NCBI RefSeq assembly: GCF_043641665.1
Contig: NC_092191.1
Location: forward strand, 18,445,501-18,509,500
Direction: 5' to 3'
DNA: 64,000 bases
From: Enoplosus armatus
Taxonomy: Eukaryota; Chordata; Actinopteri; Centrarchiformes; Enoplosidae
The notes beneath the pieces are model-generated. The model did no database searches and was not told the DNA's origin. It worked only from the letters and a program-made list of their open reading frames with translations. This document shows, piece after piece, positions 21,301 through 32,209 of this stretch; position 1 is the first letter of the stretch; each line of letters starts with the position of its first letter. Position numbers and translations under genes: made by a program.

Positions 21301-24170
21301 TCTATGGAAAAGGGGAAGCTTCAGAAAGAGGGCCTGTCTAACTGAAATACCAAGAATTATGGAGAAGTGACAGAAAGGGAAGCACGGGAAAGGAATTGTA
21401 AAACAGCCTGTAACTGAAACGTTTTTTGTTGTTTTTTGCAGGAGTTTTGTTTTCATCGAGAGCCACCAAGGGAACATAAGTCCCCTAATGCACAAAATGT
21501 TTCCCATAGAGAACAGGAGGTGGAGTGAAATTTGAGAACTAACAGCATAGGATCATCAGATGTTTATGATCGCTTTTCCGATTTAAGTCACATAACCTGA
21601 TCGCCATCTCTGCACAACATTTATTTTTTTATTTGCTGTTGCATGAAAAACAATCTGCTCATCTCTTTGACTGTTGAATATTTTTGGACTAACTCTCTTG
21701 TCTTTTTGCTGAGCAGATGAGATAAGCGAGACACCAGCCGTGCACGCAAAGGGAAGGAAAGGCTTCACTGTTTACAAAACAAAATGGTGCTTAAATTGTA
21801 TTAAAGTGCAAAAGCTGATGATGAGTTATGGTGCAGAATTATGTCTGAATCAGTTCCCAAACATACTACATGTGCATCCAAAATTACAATGCAAGGAGGA
21901 TACTGATGCATGTAAGTGGGATCTACTGTATGTTAACACAAAACTCTTAAAGAACTCTCTTATTACGCCATTCTGCTTTTAGTTTCACTACGGAGTTTTT
22001 TGGGCTTTATCAGATATAACTTAAGACAGAGGTTCCCAGTTTTTGACAGTTGTAGCCTAACTAACTCCCTACACTATGTCAGATGAACTTAACCTTACCT
22101 TACCTTTTACGATGCACATGTTGTAAAACATGAGTATGAATTTCTCACTTAATCACCAAGGTTTTTCAGTCAGGCATAAGCACTTTAATGGTGACGTAAA
22201 TTAAGCTGGGGGATTTTTTTTAGTTCCATTTGCATATAACAGAGTTCGAAAGCAAAACTCACCTACATCACCTCAACCATCCTAATTTAATTTATGGGCT
22301 TAGCCACAAAACCTCTGATTGCCACAATTTTCTGGGTGACTTAAGTACTTTTCTAATGTCAGCTGGGAGTTTCAGTCAGGCTATGGAAATGTTGCCACTG
22401 ATCCAGGATTAACTCGTAACCCTAAAGCAGGTGTATACTGCACATAAGGCTTTTTGTATATTCTCACTTATTTCAAATGTGTCGGAACAATGCTCTAAAA
22501 AACCTTCATGTTTCTCTGTAGTTGTCAGTTCCTGAGACATCTAATACACGGGCAAGGTTATCAGTCGGCCAAAGCAGACAGAAGGGAACCATTAACGCTC
22601 GGCTACCACCCACTTCTCATGGATATGGGGAAGTTGTGACTGAATTGGGAGTAGGAAGAAGGCCTTTTACTTCATATCATGCTTGTCACAGTCACACATC
22701 CTGATTCGCTCGTTTTGGGAAGCAAGTTTCAGATCACAAAACAGGTCGCAATAAAATGTTTATAGTCTGATGTGACCTCGGATAACAGATAAAGGGGTAA
22801 CACATACTGTGGCAGAGAACCAAACAATGACTACTGAATACTGGGAGAAGTGACAAATACAAAAAAAGCTATAGCATTAGTGTAAAAGAAATGTTTTTGG
22901 CGTAAAAACAAGACATAATCAAGCTATCTTGACAGAGGTCAATAGCATATAGGAAGCAACTTAGCAAGTGTGTTAGTTCTGCAGCATGAAAACACAGGGA
23001 GCCTGCTGGAGGTTCCTGTTACTGACTTGTGCTGCTCTCACTGCCTGAAAATAACCCTGTGTGCAAGATAGTGGAACCACATGTGTGAAACCCAGCAACA
23101 CACTCAATACGACTTGCAGGAACACCAAAAACAGCCTGCTTTTCCCCTCACACTTTTTAAAAAAAAACTTGTCTCCATGTTTTCGGGAACTAGACACCTC
23201 AGTCTCCCTTTTAGTCTCATGTCTCTGAAATAGCAAAGGCTCCGTCTGAATCACTGAAAGCGAAAGAGAAATCATTTCACTGCGATGTTGAGAAGGTCAT
23301 CTTACCGCCTTGTGACTTTAACCAAATATATCTCCATGCTTATTTTCAGTTGAAGCCACAAAAGACAATAAAATGAATTTAGTTTGTGACACTTTACAAA
23401 ACACACTGTGTTGAATAATACGGACGACAAAATAGGGTTCCCTCAGACCTATAGAGCCCCCTTATGCTTGCAGTCACACATATGTGTGGATCGCAGCATT
23501 GTGAATGCGCAGCAACAATGATGATCCCAGGCTGCAAAGACTTGTTTGCAACAGGAAACAACCTGGGTTTTGAGGTTTTGAGCTTTCAATACTGTGAGGT
23601 CCCGTGTCCCACATACAGTCCCCTAGCTTTTTGCCTTTTTTCACTTCAGAGAACTGAGCAGCACATGATCCTGGGTGATAATTATAACTCATTCGGGCTT
23701 TTATCACAGAGGCAGCGATGCATAGATGTACCAGATACTTGCACTTCCCTTCTTTCTCTCTTTGGGCTCTTTCTCTCTGTCCCTATATAGACACATGCGA
23801 AGCGATCGTACTGCGTAGGGAATGAACAGAAACTCACACAGAGTACATAAAGTCATCCGTCCACGCCACCAGCTGTGCCCTCTTCACTCTCTTTACATGC
23901 CACCGATGAAAGTCAAACATTTAAATCACCTATTTCCCATTTTTTCCCCCAGATTGTACTAAACGTCTGTCAGTCGACTGAGATGAGGTGTACATGTGTG
24001 TCATATAAAACACGAGTCTACAAACGCTCCCTAACTCGACTTAACACATTTTAATTGTTTAGCTGCCATCGCAGCACTTGTTCAGAAGTGTGTACAGAGT
24101 GCTGCCGGTGTTGAGCTGGGTGTCTGACAGCTCAACAGTTGTAAAGTCAAACAGAGAGCCTTTGTGAGTA

Positions 24171-24226
<56 letters not shown>

Positions 24227-25789
24227 TGTGCAGGTGTGTGACCTATGTGGTGTCGTGATCCGCTGATCTCTCTGAGCTTGGCCCTGTTCCTGAACTCTTT
24301 ATCTCCAGGAGTGTGTTGAAACTGTCTGATGGCAAGTTCTTCTTAGGAAACTCTTACACATCCTATTTCAGTTTCCTCTCACATTTTATTTTTGACTGTG
24401 TGCCGCTAATCTTTGCCGTTATCTGGATAAGTGGAAAAATACTGATAGGATGGTCAGCTGTCACGCTTGTTTGTTTTTCTTGTTGCCATCAAGTAAAATT
24501 ATTTGTCATGATGAAAACAAAATACATAGCCCACATTTTCGTGATCCTGAGTTGCAACTCTTTTCGCACATTTCATATCTTAAACTATCTGAAAAAATGT
24601 CCTCAAACTTGTCTGATTCTTTATATCTCGATCTCCTACATCTCCTATCTCTGTGATCGGTAAAGATTAAATAAATGAATTCAATAAATGACAATGGCCC
24701 TCATGTGGATTCACCTCATCTGAGTGCATCTTGAAAGACATATTAATGTGCCTAAAAGTGATACATTTCATGAATAAACAATAATAATAAGCAAGAGAGT
24801 ACTAAATATAATTCATCCTATGAAAAACGTATATTATGTCTGATTCATCTTGCTGTCATGTAAAACCGATTAGCGATTAAATGATATCACTTCGAACATT
24901 TCCTGTTTTCTCACCAACCACCCATGTTAGGAGACTTGAGATAAATATACACCTCCGATGTGAATCCCCCTTTGCATGCTTTATTCTTATTTTCACCATG
25001 ATATTCCCTGGCTTGATGTTTACAAACTCAAATCAAGGCCACATTAGCTATTCCTTAAGATTCGGCTTATTAATGACATGCCATGGATCACAGTATTTTT
25101 TTTTTTTTTCTGCCAATGACCTAAATGTGTCTCTTTGCAGCTTTAAATTAATTTTTCCAAGGGATTTGGAATGGCAAATATCTCCCACTGGATGTGCATC
25201 GGATTAAGTTACAAAAACATTTTTATGCTTTATATATATTATGCTGATTTGGATGCTTTGGGAATGACTACATTACTGTTGGGAAATGGCTCTGCAGTGG
25301 TTTTGACTCATTTTGATTGCTGCTTCATGGGATACACTCAACGTAACGAAGCAATCACACACTTACATGAATGTATTCTGAATGTACACAAGGGTGGGGG
25401 GGGTGGTGGGCGGTGGGGGGTGTTCTGACTGGCTGTGGGTGCGTTTGGTGAGATGTTGCCTCGTACCTTTGTCCCCTCTGTTGTTCTGCTGGTGGGTGGA
25501 GCTGGCTGACAGGTCCTCAGGGACGGCCATGGGCTCCTCTGCCTCCTCCGACGCATCGTTGGCAGGGGGGCTGTCCCTGCCTGGGGAGACACACACCAGC
25601 AAACACCCATCACTCACCACACAACCCCTCGACGTGTCTCATTCAGGTGAAGCAAAATTGCCTCCGAGTGGTGTAAGAGCCTGTCTGTGGGCCTATTGTA
25701 TCTACCTTTTGCACTCTACGGCTCAATCATGCAGTAGGTAGTCTTTTACCTGGCATCTGGGCCATTTCCTGGGCCTCCTCCGTCTCCAT
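14598..25789 (-). CDS. ikzf1: Ikaros zinc-finger transcription factor (7 coding exons)
   Basis: Ikaros is a nuclear DNA-binding regulator of lymphoid and other blood lineages. Coding exons in transcript order are 25750-25789, 25467-25580, 19496-19765, 17786-17953, 16530-16655, 15844-15978 and 14598-15301: 1557 bases, 518 residues plus stop (human 519). The exon sizes 168, 126 and 135 equal the human ones. It starts [14 protein letters not shown]. Zinc fingers: F1 at 120-140, F2 148-168, F3 176-196, F4 204-225 (DNA binding), then F5 466-486 and F6 494-516 (dimerisation). The conserved [29 protein letters not shown] and [20 protein letters not shown] blocks fit IKZF1 rather than IKZF2-4, as does the neighbour fignl1. 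It ends GEHRY, shorter than human GEHRFHMS. Every zinc ligand is present, so the gene looks intact. Exon-skipping isoforms, known for this family, remain in frame for some combinations because F2/F3 (168) and F4 (126) exons are multiples of three. Confidence 0.97.
15844..15978 (-). CDS. ikzf1: ikzf1 coding exon 6 (linker)
   Basis: 135 bases. Acceptor AG is at 15980-15979 and donor GTAAGG from 15843. It encodes [14 protein letters not shown] through [13 protein letters not shown], a linker conserved with human IKZF1. Confidence 0.93.
16530..16655 (-). CDS. ikzf1: ikzf1 coding exon 5 (zinc finger 4)
   Basis: 126 bases. Acceptor AG is at 16657-16656 and donor GT at 16529-16528. It encodes [18 protein letters not shown] and the HKERCH end of finger 4. 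Confidence 0.95.
16670..17780 (-). other. ikzf1: ikzf1 intron between F2/F3 and F4 exons
   Basis: About 1.1 kb of AT-rich intron with no recognised repeat, RNA gene or extra exon. Confidence 0.5.
17786..17953 (-). CDS. ikzf1: ikzf1 coding exon 4 (zinc fingers 2 and 3)
   Basis: 168 bases, as in human. Acceptor AG is at 17955-17954 and donor GTGAGT from 17785. It encodes finger 2 ([19 protein letters not shown]) and finger 3 ([19 protein letters not shown]), the core DNA-contacting pair. Confidence 0.96.
18184..18520 (-). promoter_or_regulatory. ikzf1: GC-rich intronic block of ikzf1 with octamer site
   Basis: A roughly 330-base block with much higher GC than the rest of this intron, ending in AT-rich sequence with ATGCAAAT at 18504-18511. 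No splice sites join it to the zinc-finger frames, so a regulatory element is more likely than an exon. This is inference from composition and the octamer. Confidence 0.35.
19496..19765 (-). CDS. ikzf1: ikzf1 coding exon 3 (zinc finger 1)
   Basis: 270 bases (human 261). Acceptor AG is at 19767-19766 and donor GTAAGC from 19495. It encodes [20 protein letters not shown], an acidic stretch, then finger 1 ([21 protein letters not shown]). Confidence 0.95.
19781..19796 (-). repeat. C16 homopolymer in the ikzf1 exon 3 polypyrimidine tract
   Basis: Sixteen G on the plus strand, hence sixteen C on the gene strand, starting 16 bases upstream of the exon boundary. The tract sits where the polypyrimidine tract of the zinc-finger-1 exon acceptor is expected. 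Confidence 0.9.
19800..25460 (-). other. ikzf1: ikzf1 5.7-kb intron before the finger-1 exon
   Basis: AT-rich intron with short frames that look random. It contains a long (TG)n tract at 24173-24225. No repeat with coding remnants and no RNA gene was recognised. Confidence 0.5.
24173..24225 (+). repeat. (TG)n microsatellite
   Basis: About 26 TG dinucleotides in an ikzf1 intron. Confidence 0.95.
25467..25580 (-). CDS. ikzf1: ikzf1 coding exon 2
   Basis: 114 bases. Acceptor AG is at 25582-25581 and donor GTACGA from 25466. It encodes [20 protein letters not shown] and the following [11 protein letters not shown], aligned with human [23 protein letters not shown]. Confidence 0.93.
25750..25789 (-). 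CDS. ikzf1: ikzf1 coding exon 1 (start codon)
   Basis: Only 40 coding bases: [13 protein letters not shown]. The exon itself begins at 25803 (AG 25805-25804), and donor GTAAAA starts at 25749. No in-frame ATG lies upstream within the exon. Confidence 0.88.
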
Positions 25790-26029
25790 GCGGTGCAAGT
25801 ACTCTAATGGGAGAGAGATGGAGACGTAGATGTGTGTAAGTTTAATCAAGTGCAGGCGTAAGAAACAACATTATAAAAAGCTAGCATGGAGTAAAGGGTG
25901 TACTTCTCGGTGTGACTTTGTCACCTCCGTGAGATCACTCTTGTCACAGCCGCAGACGCACCGCTGTCCCCCACATTACATTACAAAGAATTACAGACAT
26001 TTTCATTACAAGTCTGACAGAGAGACTGA

Positions 26030-26310
26030 GCTTGGAGGGTGGCTTGGCTCCGGCTGACGGGGCCCGCTGGTAGCGCGGGGGCTGCTGGGAATGGGCTTTC
26101 AGACCACATTTGTTATTTATTGTTAATTTCCTGCCACGTAATCATCCAAAAATGCAAACTGACTGCCGCAAAATTAAGCAGAAAATTAACTGGCCCCGGG
26201 TCACGGGGATGCGGGTGTTTGCCGTGCCCAGCTGATCGGCGCTCATGTTCTCTCTAATTTACTGAGCATGCATCGCTGAGCCCTCGGCCTGAGCGCAGAC
26301 GCATGCAAGC
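26030..26310 (-). promoter_or_regulatory. ikzf1: Candidate regulatory block in ikzf1 intron 1
   Basis: Alternating GC-rich and AT-rich sequence about 230 bases upstream of the first coding exon, with a RUNX-type ACCACA near 26104 and TAATTT/AATTAA sites. It is unlike the flanking intron in composition and looks like a conserved element, but conservation was not tested. Confidence 0.3.
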
Positions 26311-26319
26311 CACAATGAG

Positions 26320-27520
26320 AAACGAAGAGAGGGGAGGAAGGAGAGAGGAGAAGACAGAGAAGCAGATAGATGTAGAGGCAGAGGAGTGGGGGGTACGGGA
26401 GGGCAAGAAGTCAGAGGAGCAAAAGCAACAGGAAGGTGCAGAGAAAAGAAGAGAGGCTGAAAAGCAGGCCGAAGGACAGAGAAGTTCTCTTTATTTATTT
26501 TTTAGAAGCGATCCTCCGGCCAGGGCTGAATATCTGAGGAGTCACCAGTGATCGTGGCCCCATTAATAATGGATGGCCCTCAAGCCTGCAGCAGATGGGC
26601 CCGACAGCCTCAGCCCCAGCACCGCCACTTCAAGAAGCCCTTGGTGGGGCCGCTGCCCAGTCCAAGCAGCCACTCAGGGAGAAGTGAAGCTCCCGAAAAT
26701 AGCGAAATGAGCCCAAGGGAGAAGGGGAACCTAGGCCTTCCTGTTTTACTGACAGATGGCTCCACAAATTTGGAACAAATAGTGGGAAGCGACCAGGCCG
26801 CTCTGTCGCAACGCAGACTATTCTGCGGAGTCAAGTCAGGAGCTCGGCGGCCTGAAGACGTCCAGGATGCAAGTGTGAGGGGAGGAGGGGGGCAAAGGTC
26901 ACTGGTGCAGATGATTTGTTCAGCACAACACGGGGGTGTTGCGTGTTAACTCTGCTGAGAGTCGACTCTGCAGCGCCGTTCTTCAGCATCTGGAGCTTGG
27001 AGGTCGGGGGCAGAGGGAGGTATATTCTCATGTGCCCTTTTTTTCTGGGCAGATGGTGCTAGGGGAAACGCGGATGTGTTGGTGGGGGGGCTTCGACAAA
27101 AATAAAAAAGAGAGTTCCTACATTCAGCCACAACCCACTTGCGTAGGCATGTGGAAATTAAGGTGCACGTAGAATATTCAGGAAGTAGCTATTTGGTTTG
27201 AGCACAACGTGATGCTATTTTCATGCTGTTCTTATTTTCTACATGTTACGGACATTATTGTTTTTATTTTAAAACCTTTTCCCGTATTTATTTTAGTTGA
27301 GCCTCAATTTGTTAGATACTGTGCCTTAATTTTCCTTTGCCAAATTCCTACAAACAAAAACATAGTTTTTGATAAGAGCAGGTGCTGTGCAAGTAAAATG
27401 TTTCCATCCAACCAGCCAGTCAGAACTTTTAATCTTTTAACTTTTAATCAAACCAAACTGAAATGATGAAGTAGCAGGATTATTACCCCTTATTGCTCAT
27501 GTCCTGGTTGTAACCAGAGG
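26320..27520 (-). other. ikzf1: ikzf1 intron 1, purine-rich and GC-rich segment
   Basis: Purine-rich low-complexity sequence (26325-26480) followed by a GC-rich segment to about 26930. A 133-codon plus-strand frame here has no recognisable domain and no gene context. Confidence 0.4.
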
Positions 27521-27525
27521 AGGCG

Positions 27526-27526
<1 letters not shown>

Positions 27527-27558
<32 letters not shown>
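27527..27558 (+). repeat. (TG)n microsatellite
   Basis: About 16 TG units in ikzf1 intron 1. Confidence 0.9.
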
Positions 27559-27560
<2 letters not shown>

Positions 27561-27716
27561 CTGGGGGCAGGTGGAATCTTTCAGCCAGTGAAATGGAAGT
27601 CACAGAAAATACTTTTGACACACAGCGCAGGGGGACTGGAAAAGTTTTGGTCTGAGTACGTCAAGTGAGGAGAGGCAGGAAGAGGCTTGTGGGTTGACAG
27701 AATTCTCGGTCCTCCT

Positions 27717-27719
<3 letters not shown>

Positions 27720-27759
<40 letters not shown>
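27720..27759 (+). repeat. (GT)n microsatellite
   Basis: About 20 GT units, only 160 bases from another TG tract. Confidence 0.9.
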
Positions 27760-27762
<3 letters not shown>

Positions 27763-27769
27763 GTGGATG

Positions 27770-30360
27770 GCGGTGCTGTGTTGGGGGGTGGGGGTGGGGG
27801 TTAAAGGCGTCTGCTCATAGTGAGATGCAAGAGCTACACCAGGGAGCAGGGTGGAGATGAGAAACAACGAAACCGTTAACAGATACTGAGGACCACACCA
27901 GCAAAGTTTGGATACCCAGGAGGAAGCTTAGACACTGGTGTGTATGTACAAATGAGATACATAATGCACTTTTAAAATGAGCAGTAAATGCTGGAATTCA
28001 TGAAGCAACACTCAAGTATAGAAATTTGAAAAAATATGTCACAAAAAAAGACATTTCTTGAGTGTTTCAGTTAGAATTAAATTACGTTTCATGTCATCAA
28101 AATTCATAAACTGTAATTTTTTAAATAATAATCCAACAATATTGCATAATATGATAAAATCTATTAGCCTTAATGAAATGATTAAACATAAAAAAACAAG
28201 ATAAAAGTGTGATTTAAGGCCAAGGAGGTTTGTGTTATACATTGTTATATGTTTCTGCTTATGACAATTCGATTTATGGCTGCAATAAAACACGTTATAG
28301 CATTTAAAGACACGACTGTATGAATAACAGTGCTGTATCTTCACTATATGAACCCAGTTTCAAAGCGCATTGATGCTGACCTCACTCTGAATGAATGCAC
28401 AAACAATATGAATCACATTTCAAATGAGTTAGACTCACACACAACTAAAAGTTTCCACTTTACTAAGTTACTGAGCAGACCTCCTGACGATTAATGAAAA
28501 TATTTGAATTCATAATTCTCAATCTCATGGGTTTCACGAGAAGTAATGAAGCTGTGGGCGCTTTCTTATCAAGCATTAGGAGAGGAGATTATCCTACACT
28601 GCCAAGCAATGTGGTGCATGGTCACCTTTGTTCATATGCACATGGAGATTCTCATCAGTAATTCATGAAATGTATGGGTGTAAGTGGGTAGATAGTGTTA
28701 GCGGATGTGTTCTGGGAGCCCATCGAGGGGGTGAGGGGGAGAGCAAAGGTGCGCTGAAGAGAAGTTTCCTTCATTTGCATCTGACACACTTCACTACTCT
28801 GCTATTCAGACAGTACAATCATTTTAATAACTGTCTGCCTTCCTCTGCCCCCCCCCCCCCCCCCCCCCCCTCCTACTTCTGTTTCTACTGACAAGAAAGA
28901 TGATGTATCTGCAGACAGATTTGCAGCACTTTCAGCACTTCTCTTTCCAACCGAGCTATGAAAAAAGTCCTATTTGTGCAGGTACTGGGCTTCCTTTCCA
29001 AGTTTTCAATAGAGCTAACAGAAATCAAACTTATTGTTCTACTACTTTTACCGGTGTTAAGTTAGTGTCTGTTGAATGTTTGCATTTAAGTCTGATTTGA
29101 GTTTATTTATTCTATTTACAGAATTATTAACTTCCCTGATGTTTCAAACTCATAGAGGGGGAACATTTTAATGGAAAGTGAACTTCAAATGCATGTATAC
29201 TTATATCCAGGTCGATACTATAAAAATAAAAATAAATACAGATTACATAAAAACAAAATGCACTCTCACAGTTTAACACTGGAACAAACGCAAAGTGCTG
29301 TACGTCGCACAAACGCCACTTCAGTTACACAATTATGAAAGGCTGAATTCATTCTTAATTTGATCAAAGGCCAGTGGCGCGCAAACTATTAGTTTTTGCA
29401 GACCAGGAACAGCAGGTTTTGCAACGTGTTAAGAGAGATGAAAACACTTTATTTGCTCAGCAGTTTGAGAGTGAATCTTCTGGGCGTTGATGAGCAACAT
29501 TCCACCTCAGAGTCAGCACTGCAGAAAGTTTCAGCAGTGTGTGTTTTTGTTCTTCCCCTCGCACAGACGTTTAACAACCAACTGAGCCGGCGGTTCCGAC
29601 AGGTGGACGCAAAGATTTATCGATTTATTCATTTATAGGAAACGTCGCTTTCAGCCTCCGTCTCTGAGTCCTGGTATCCTGTTTAAGCAGCGCCGAAATG
29701 TTTTCACTTACGGTTTTAGCTCCGACACATTTGCGTCTGACTCAAAAGGTTTTTTGTTTGGGTTTTTTTCTTTTTCTTGAAAATGTGCCTTTTTAATATT
29801 TAATAAAACTTCAGACGCAGAGGGACTATCTGAAGTTCACTGAGTGCGCGCTTCTGTTGCAACAGGTGCTGTGACAGAAGGGTAAAAACGCACCAAACGG
29901 GGTAAAAATGACAACGAAATGCGTTGATAATTAGTAGGAAATGTTAGAAATCAGAATAGTATTTTTGATATAAATCTGAGTGATTGTGAAATGATTTATC
30001 CATATGTTCCCAAAAGAAAAAGACACATGGGAAATGGGGAACATTCCACTATTTCCATTAAATTGCAGGCTATTTAGTGACAAACGACGCGGTATAAAAA
30101 AAAAAAAAATGTAATCCATTTTCCTGTATTTAACTTTAAAAGCTACTCTGGTTTGTGAATCCGTTACATGTCTTGCACCAGCAGAGAATTACACGCAGCA
30201 AACGGGATCAGATGCTGCGGCGCACCTGCACCGACACTATGAGGAGAGTCTTTTCCAGTCAGGTGCAAATGTTCCCTGAGAAACCTCGAGAAGAAGCGAG
30301 CTCATTTTACAGGTCCTGACCTAGGCTTTGAGATGAGTGTCGAGCTGAAAAAGACGCGGT
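27770..30360 (-). other. ikzf1: ikzf1 intron 1, promoter-proximal part
   Basis: AT-rich intron with a C23 homopolymer at 28848-28870. No gene, RNA gene or recognised mobile element. Confidence 0.45.
28848..28870 (+). repeat. Poly-C tract
   Basis: Twenty-three consecutive C bases. Tracts of this length are prone to assembly and polymerase length errors. Confidence 0.95.
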
Positions 30361-30374
30361 GGAAGTTACTTTAC

Positions 30375-30600
30375 CTGCTATTCCTTGAGTTTGCAGTATG
30401 AAGTTCTTCCAACTCTCCCCGGCTCCATGTGCAGAAGGTCGCAGCGCCGCGGCGGCCCCATGGAGCTGCGCCCTGAGTCCCTCCCCTCTCCACTGCACTT
30501 CCTCGTTCCAGCCCAACATGACTATGTCTCTGAGCTCGACTGGGGCATTTTGCTCGCTTTTATCCACAGGCCGAGTCTGCAGCGGGGAGTCGAGCCACCG
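30375..30600 (-). other. ikzf1: Probable noncoding first exon and promoter of ikzf1
   Basis: A CpG-richer stretch ends at a strong donor, AGCAG|GTAAAG (GT at 30374-30373), in the right orientation to splice to the acceptor at 25805-25804. Ikaros genes have an untranslated first exon, so the arrangement fits. An inverted CCAAT box lies near 30625-30633. The transcription start is not resolved; the 5' limit is an estimate. Confidence 0.5.
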
Positions 30601-30719
30601 AGCCCTTGGCACTTGCTTTGTGCCGTGCCAATAAAAGCTGACACCCAGTAGACCATTACTGGCAGCCATGCATGAGATGGGATGAGGCGCGCGAGGAGAG
30701 TGGACCATTCATTGTTTAT

Positions 30720-31840
30720 TTATTTCATTCTCACCGAGGAAGCTGATGTGTGTGTGTGTGTGTGGGGGGGGGGGGCTCCTTACTTGCATATTGGACAGCT
30801 CCCCTTCTGTCACCTGTTCTGGCACGCTGAAGCAGTCCATGAAATTAACACAACTGTTTTCTTTTCCATATAATGAGTTTCCCCCCCTCTTTAATGTTTC
30901 GTTCATCTGACTTTGCTCTATCTCACCAGTGATTGTCCCCTTAGTGTCAGAGCCTCCTGTCCTACTGCATCACACCAGCAAGTGTCCACAATCCAGATTA
31001 TGTCTGGACCTGAGCAAAGAGTTTCTTTTTTCAAACTTTGACTCAGTTTACTTTCTGTTCTGAGATGCATCCTCGCCAAAGATCATCAGGCAGATATGCA
31101 TTGCATTCACTGAAATCTGCTTTTCCCTTTTGTGGTTTTGTGCGCAGTGGTCTAACAAGCCGACCCTGTGAGTCCAAACCCATCAGAACTTTAGATATTC
31201 TGCTGCAGAGGCCAACCAGCTACATTCAAAACTGCTTGGAAGTGACTTGAAACTGAGACACACAACATTGAATGTCAATGAGCAAACCGTCACCACACTC
31301 CTGTCCACGGCACCTAGAACTGGATAGGGTGCAATCATGTCCCTCCCTTCTGCCATCATCCATGCTGATAGTATGAGCACAACATAGACGGACACACAGC
31401 ACAGCAGCAGCCACGTATCACTACATACAGACCCTTTTAAAATGTTTAATAACTGCTCTCATTTTCTTATCCTGCCGGTCTGCTCGTGTAGTTAAAGCCA
31501 CAGAGTGATGGGAGCCTATCTGAAATAATTACAAGACATTTAAATTGTGGATTAATATTGATGGAAATCCTAAATAAATAATGAGTTACACCTCTGCTTT
31601 TGGCTAAAATAACTCGCCTCTCATTTCCACATATCAGATGTCATTATTAGCTGGTGGAGTGGATCTTTGCTGCAATTACTGTATTTCAAATGGCTGATGT
31701 ACTCAAAGCTTATAGTATTAAAGTAGAGGTTTTTCCTGTGTATGTGTATTCACAGCTGATTAAGTTACAAGAGTTTGTCCTCCAGAATAAGTGGTGGTTA
31801 TGCTGTGGATTTACCTTCCACTGTTCCACTGCAGTCTCTG
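30720..31840. other. Intergenic, upstream of ikzf1
   Basis: Contains a short TG tract and G-run near 30748-30776. No gene or recognised repeat. Confidence 0.45.
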
Positions 31841-31859
31841 CTTGTGACTGTGACTGTTT

Positions 31860-32200
31860 TTCCCAGTGTCCCGCTGTCCTCAGGCCCCGCAGAGCAGCTC
31901 TTATCTCAGGAGAGGCTGCGTGTGCCGCAGGATTGCTGAGTCACCTTTCATGGGAGGCTGCCCTTATCTCCTAAGAAGCACAACATTCAGGCAGTTGGTT
32001 GCAAAAGGAGGAACTTTGGGCTATAGGAGCACTGCGGCCTGCTGTGTCTTCACGGCCATCATACGGATTGCAGCAACACTCGCCGACTTCCTCAAAGCCG
32101 CCCGGCCGGCGCTGCTTTGCCAATCATGACAGTGGTCCTCCATGACCCGGAGACACCGTCCCGTCTCAGTGACACAGCAGCTTCACTCACTGCGGGTCTG
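31860..32200. promoter_or_regulatory. Candidate ikzf1 upstream enhancer (GATA / NF-E2 / GATA)
   Basis: A GC-rich block about 1.3 kb upstream of the ikzf1 first exon. It holds two identical GATA sites (TTATCT at 31901-31906 and 31964-31969) with a full NF-E2/MARE-type TGCTGAGTCA at 31934-31943 between them, all within 70 bases. That grouping is characteristic of haematopoietic enhancers. Function is inferred. Confidence 0.45.
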
Positions 32201-32209
32201 AGAGGCAAA

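Noticed and set aside
26548..26949. 133-codon plus-strand frame in ikzf1 intron 1
   Set aside because: GC-rich sequence gives long frames by chance. No domain, no splice or promoter context, and the composition of the protein looks random.
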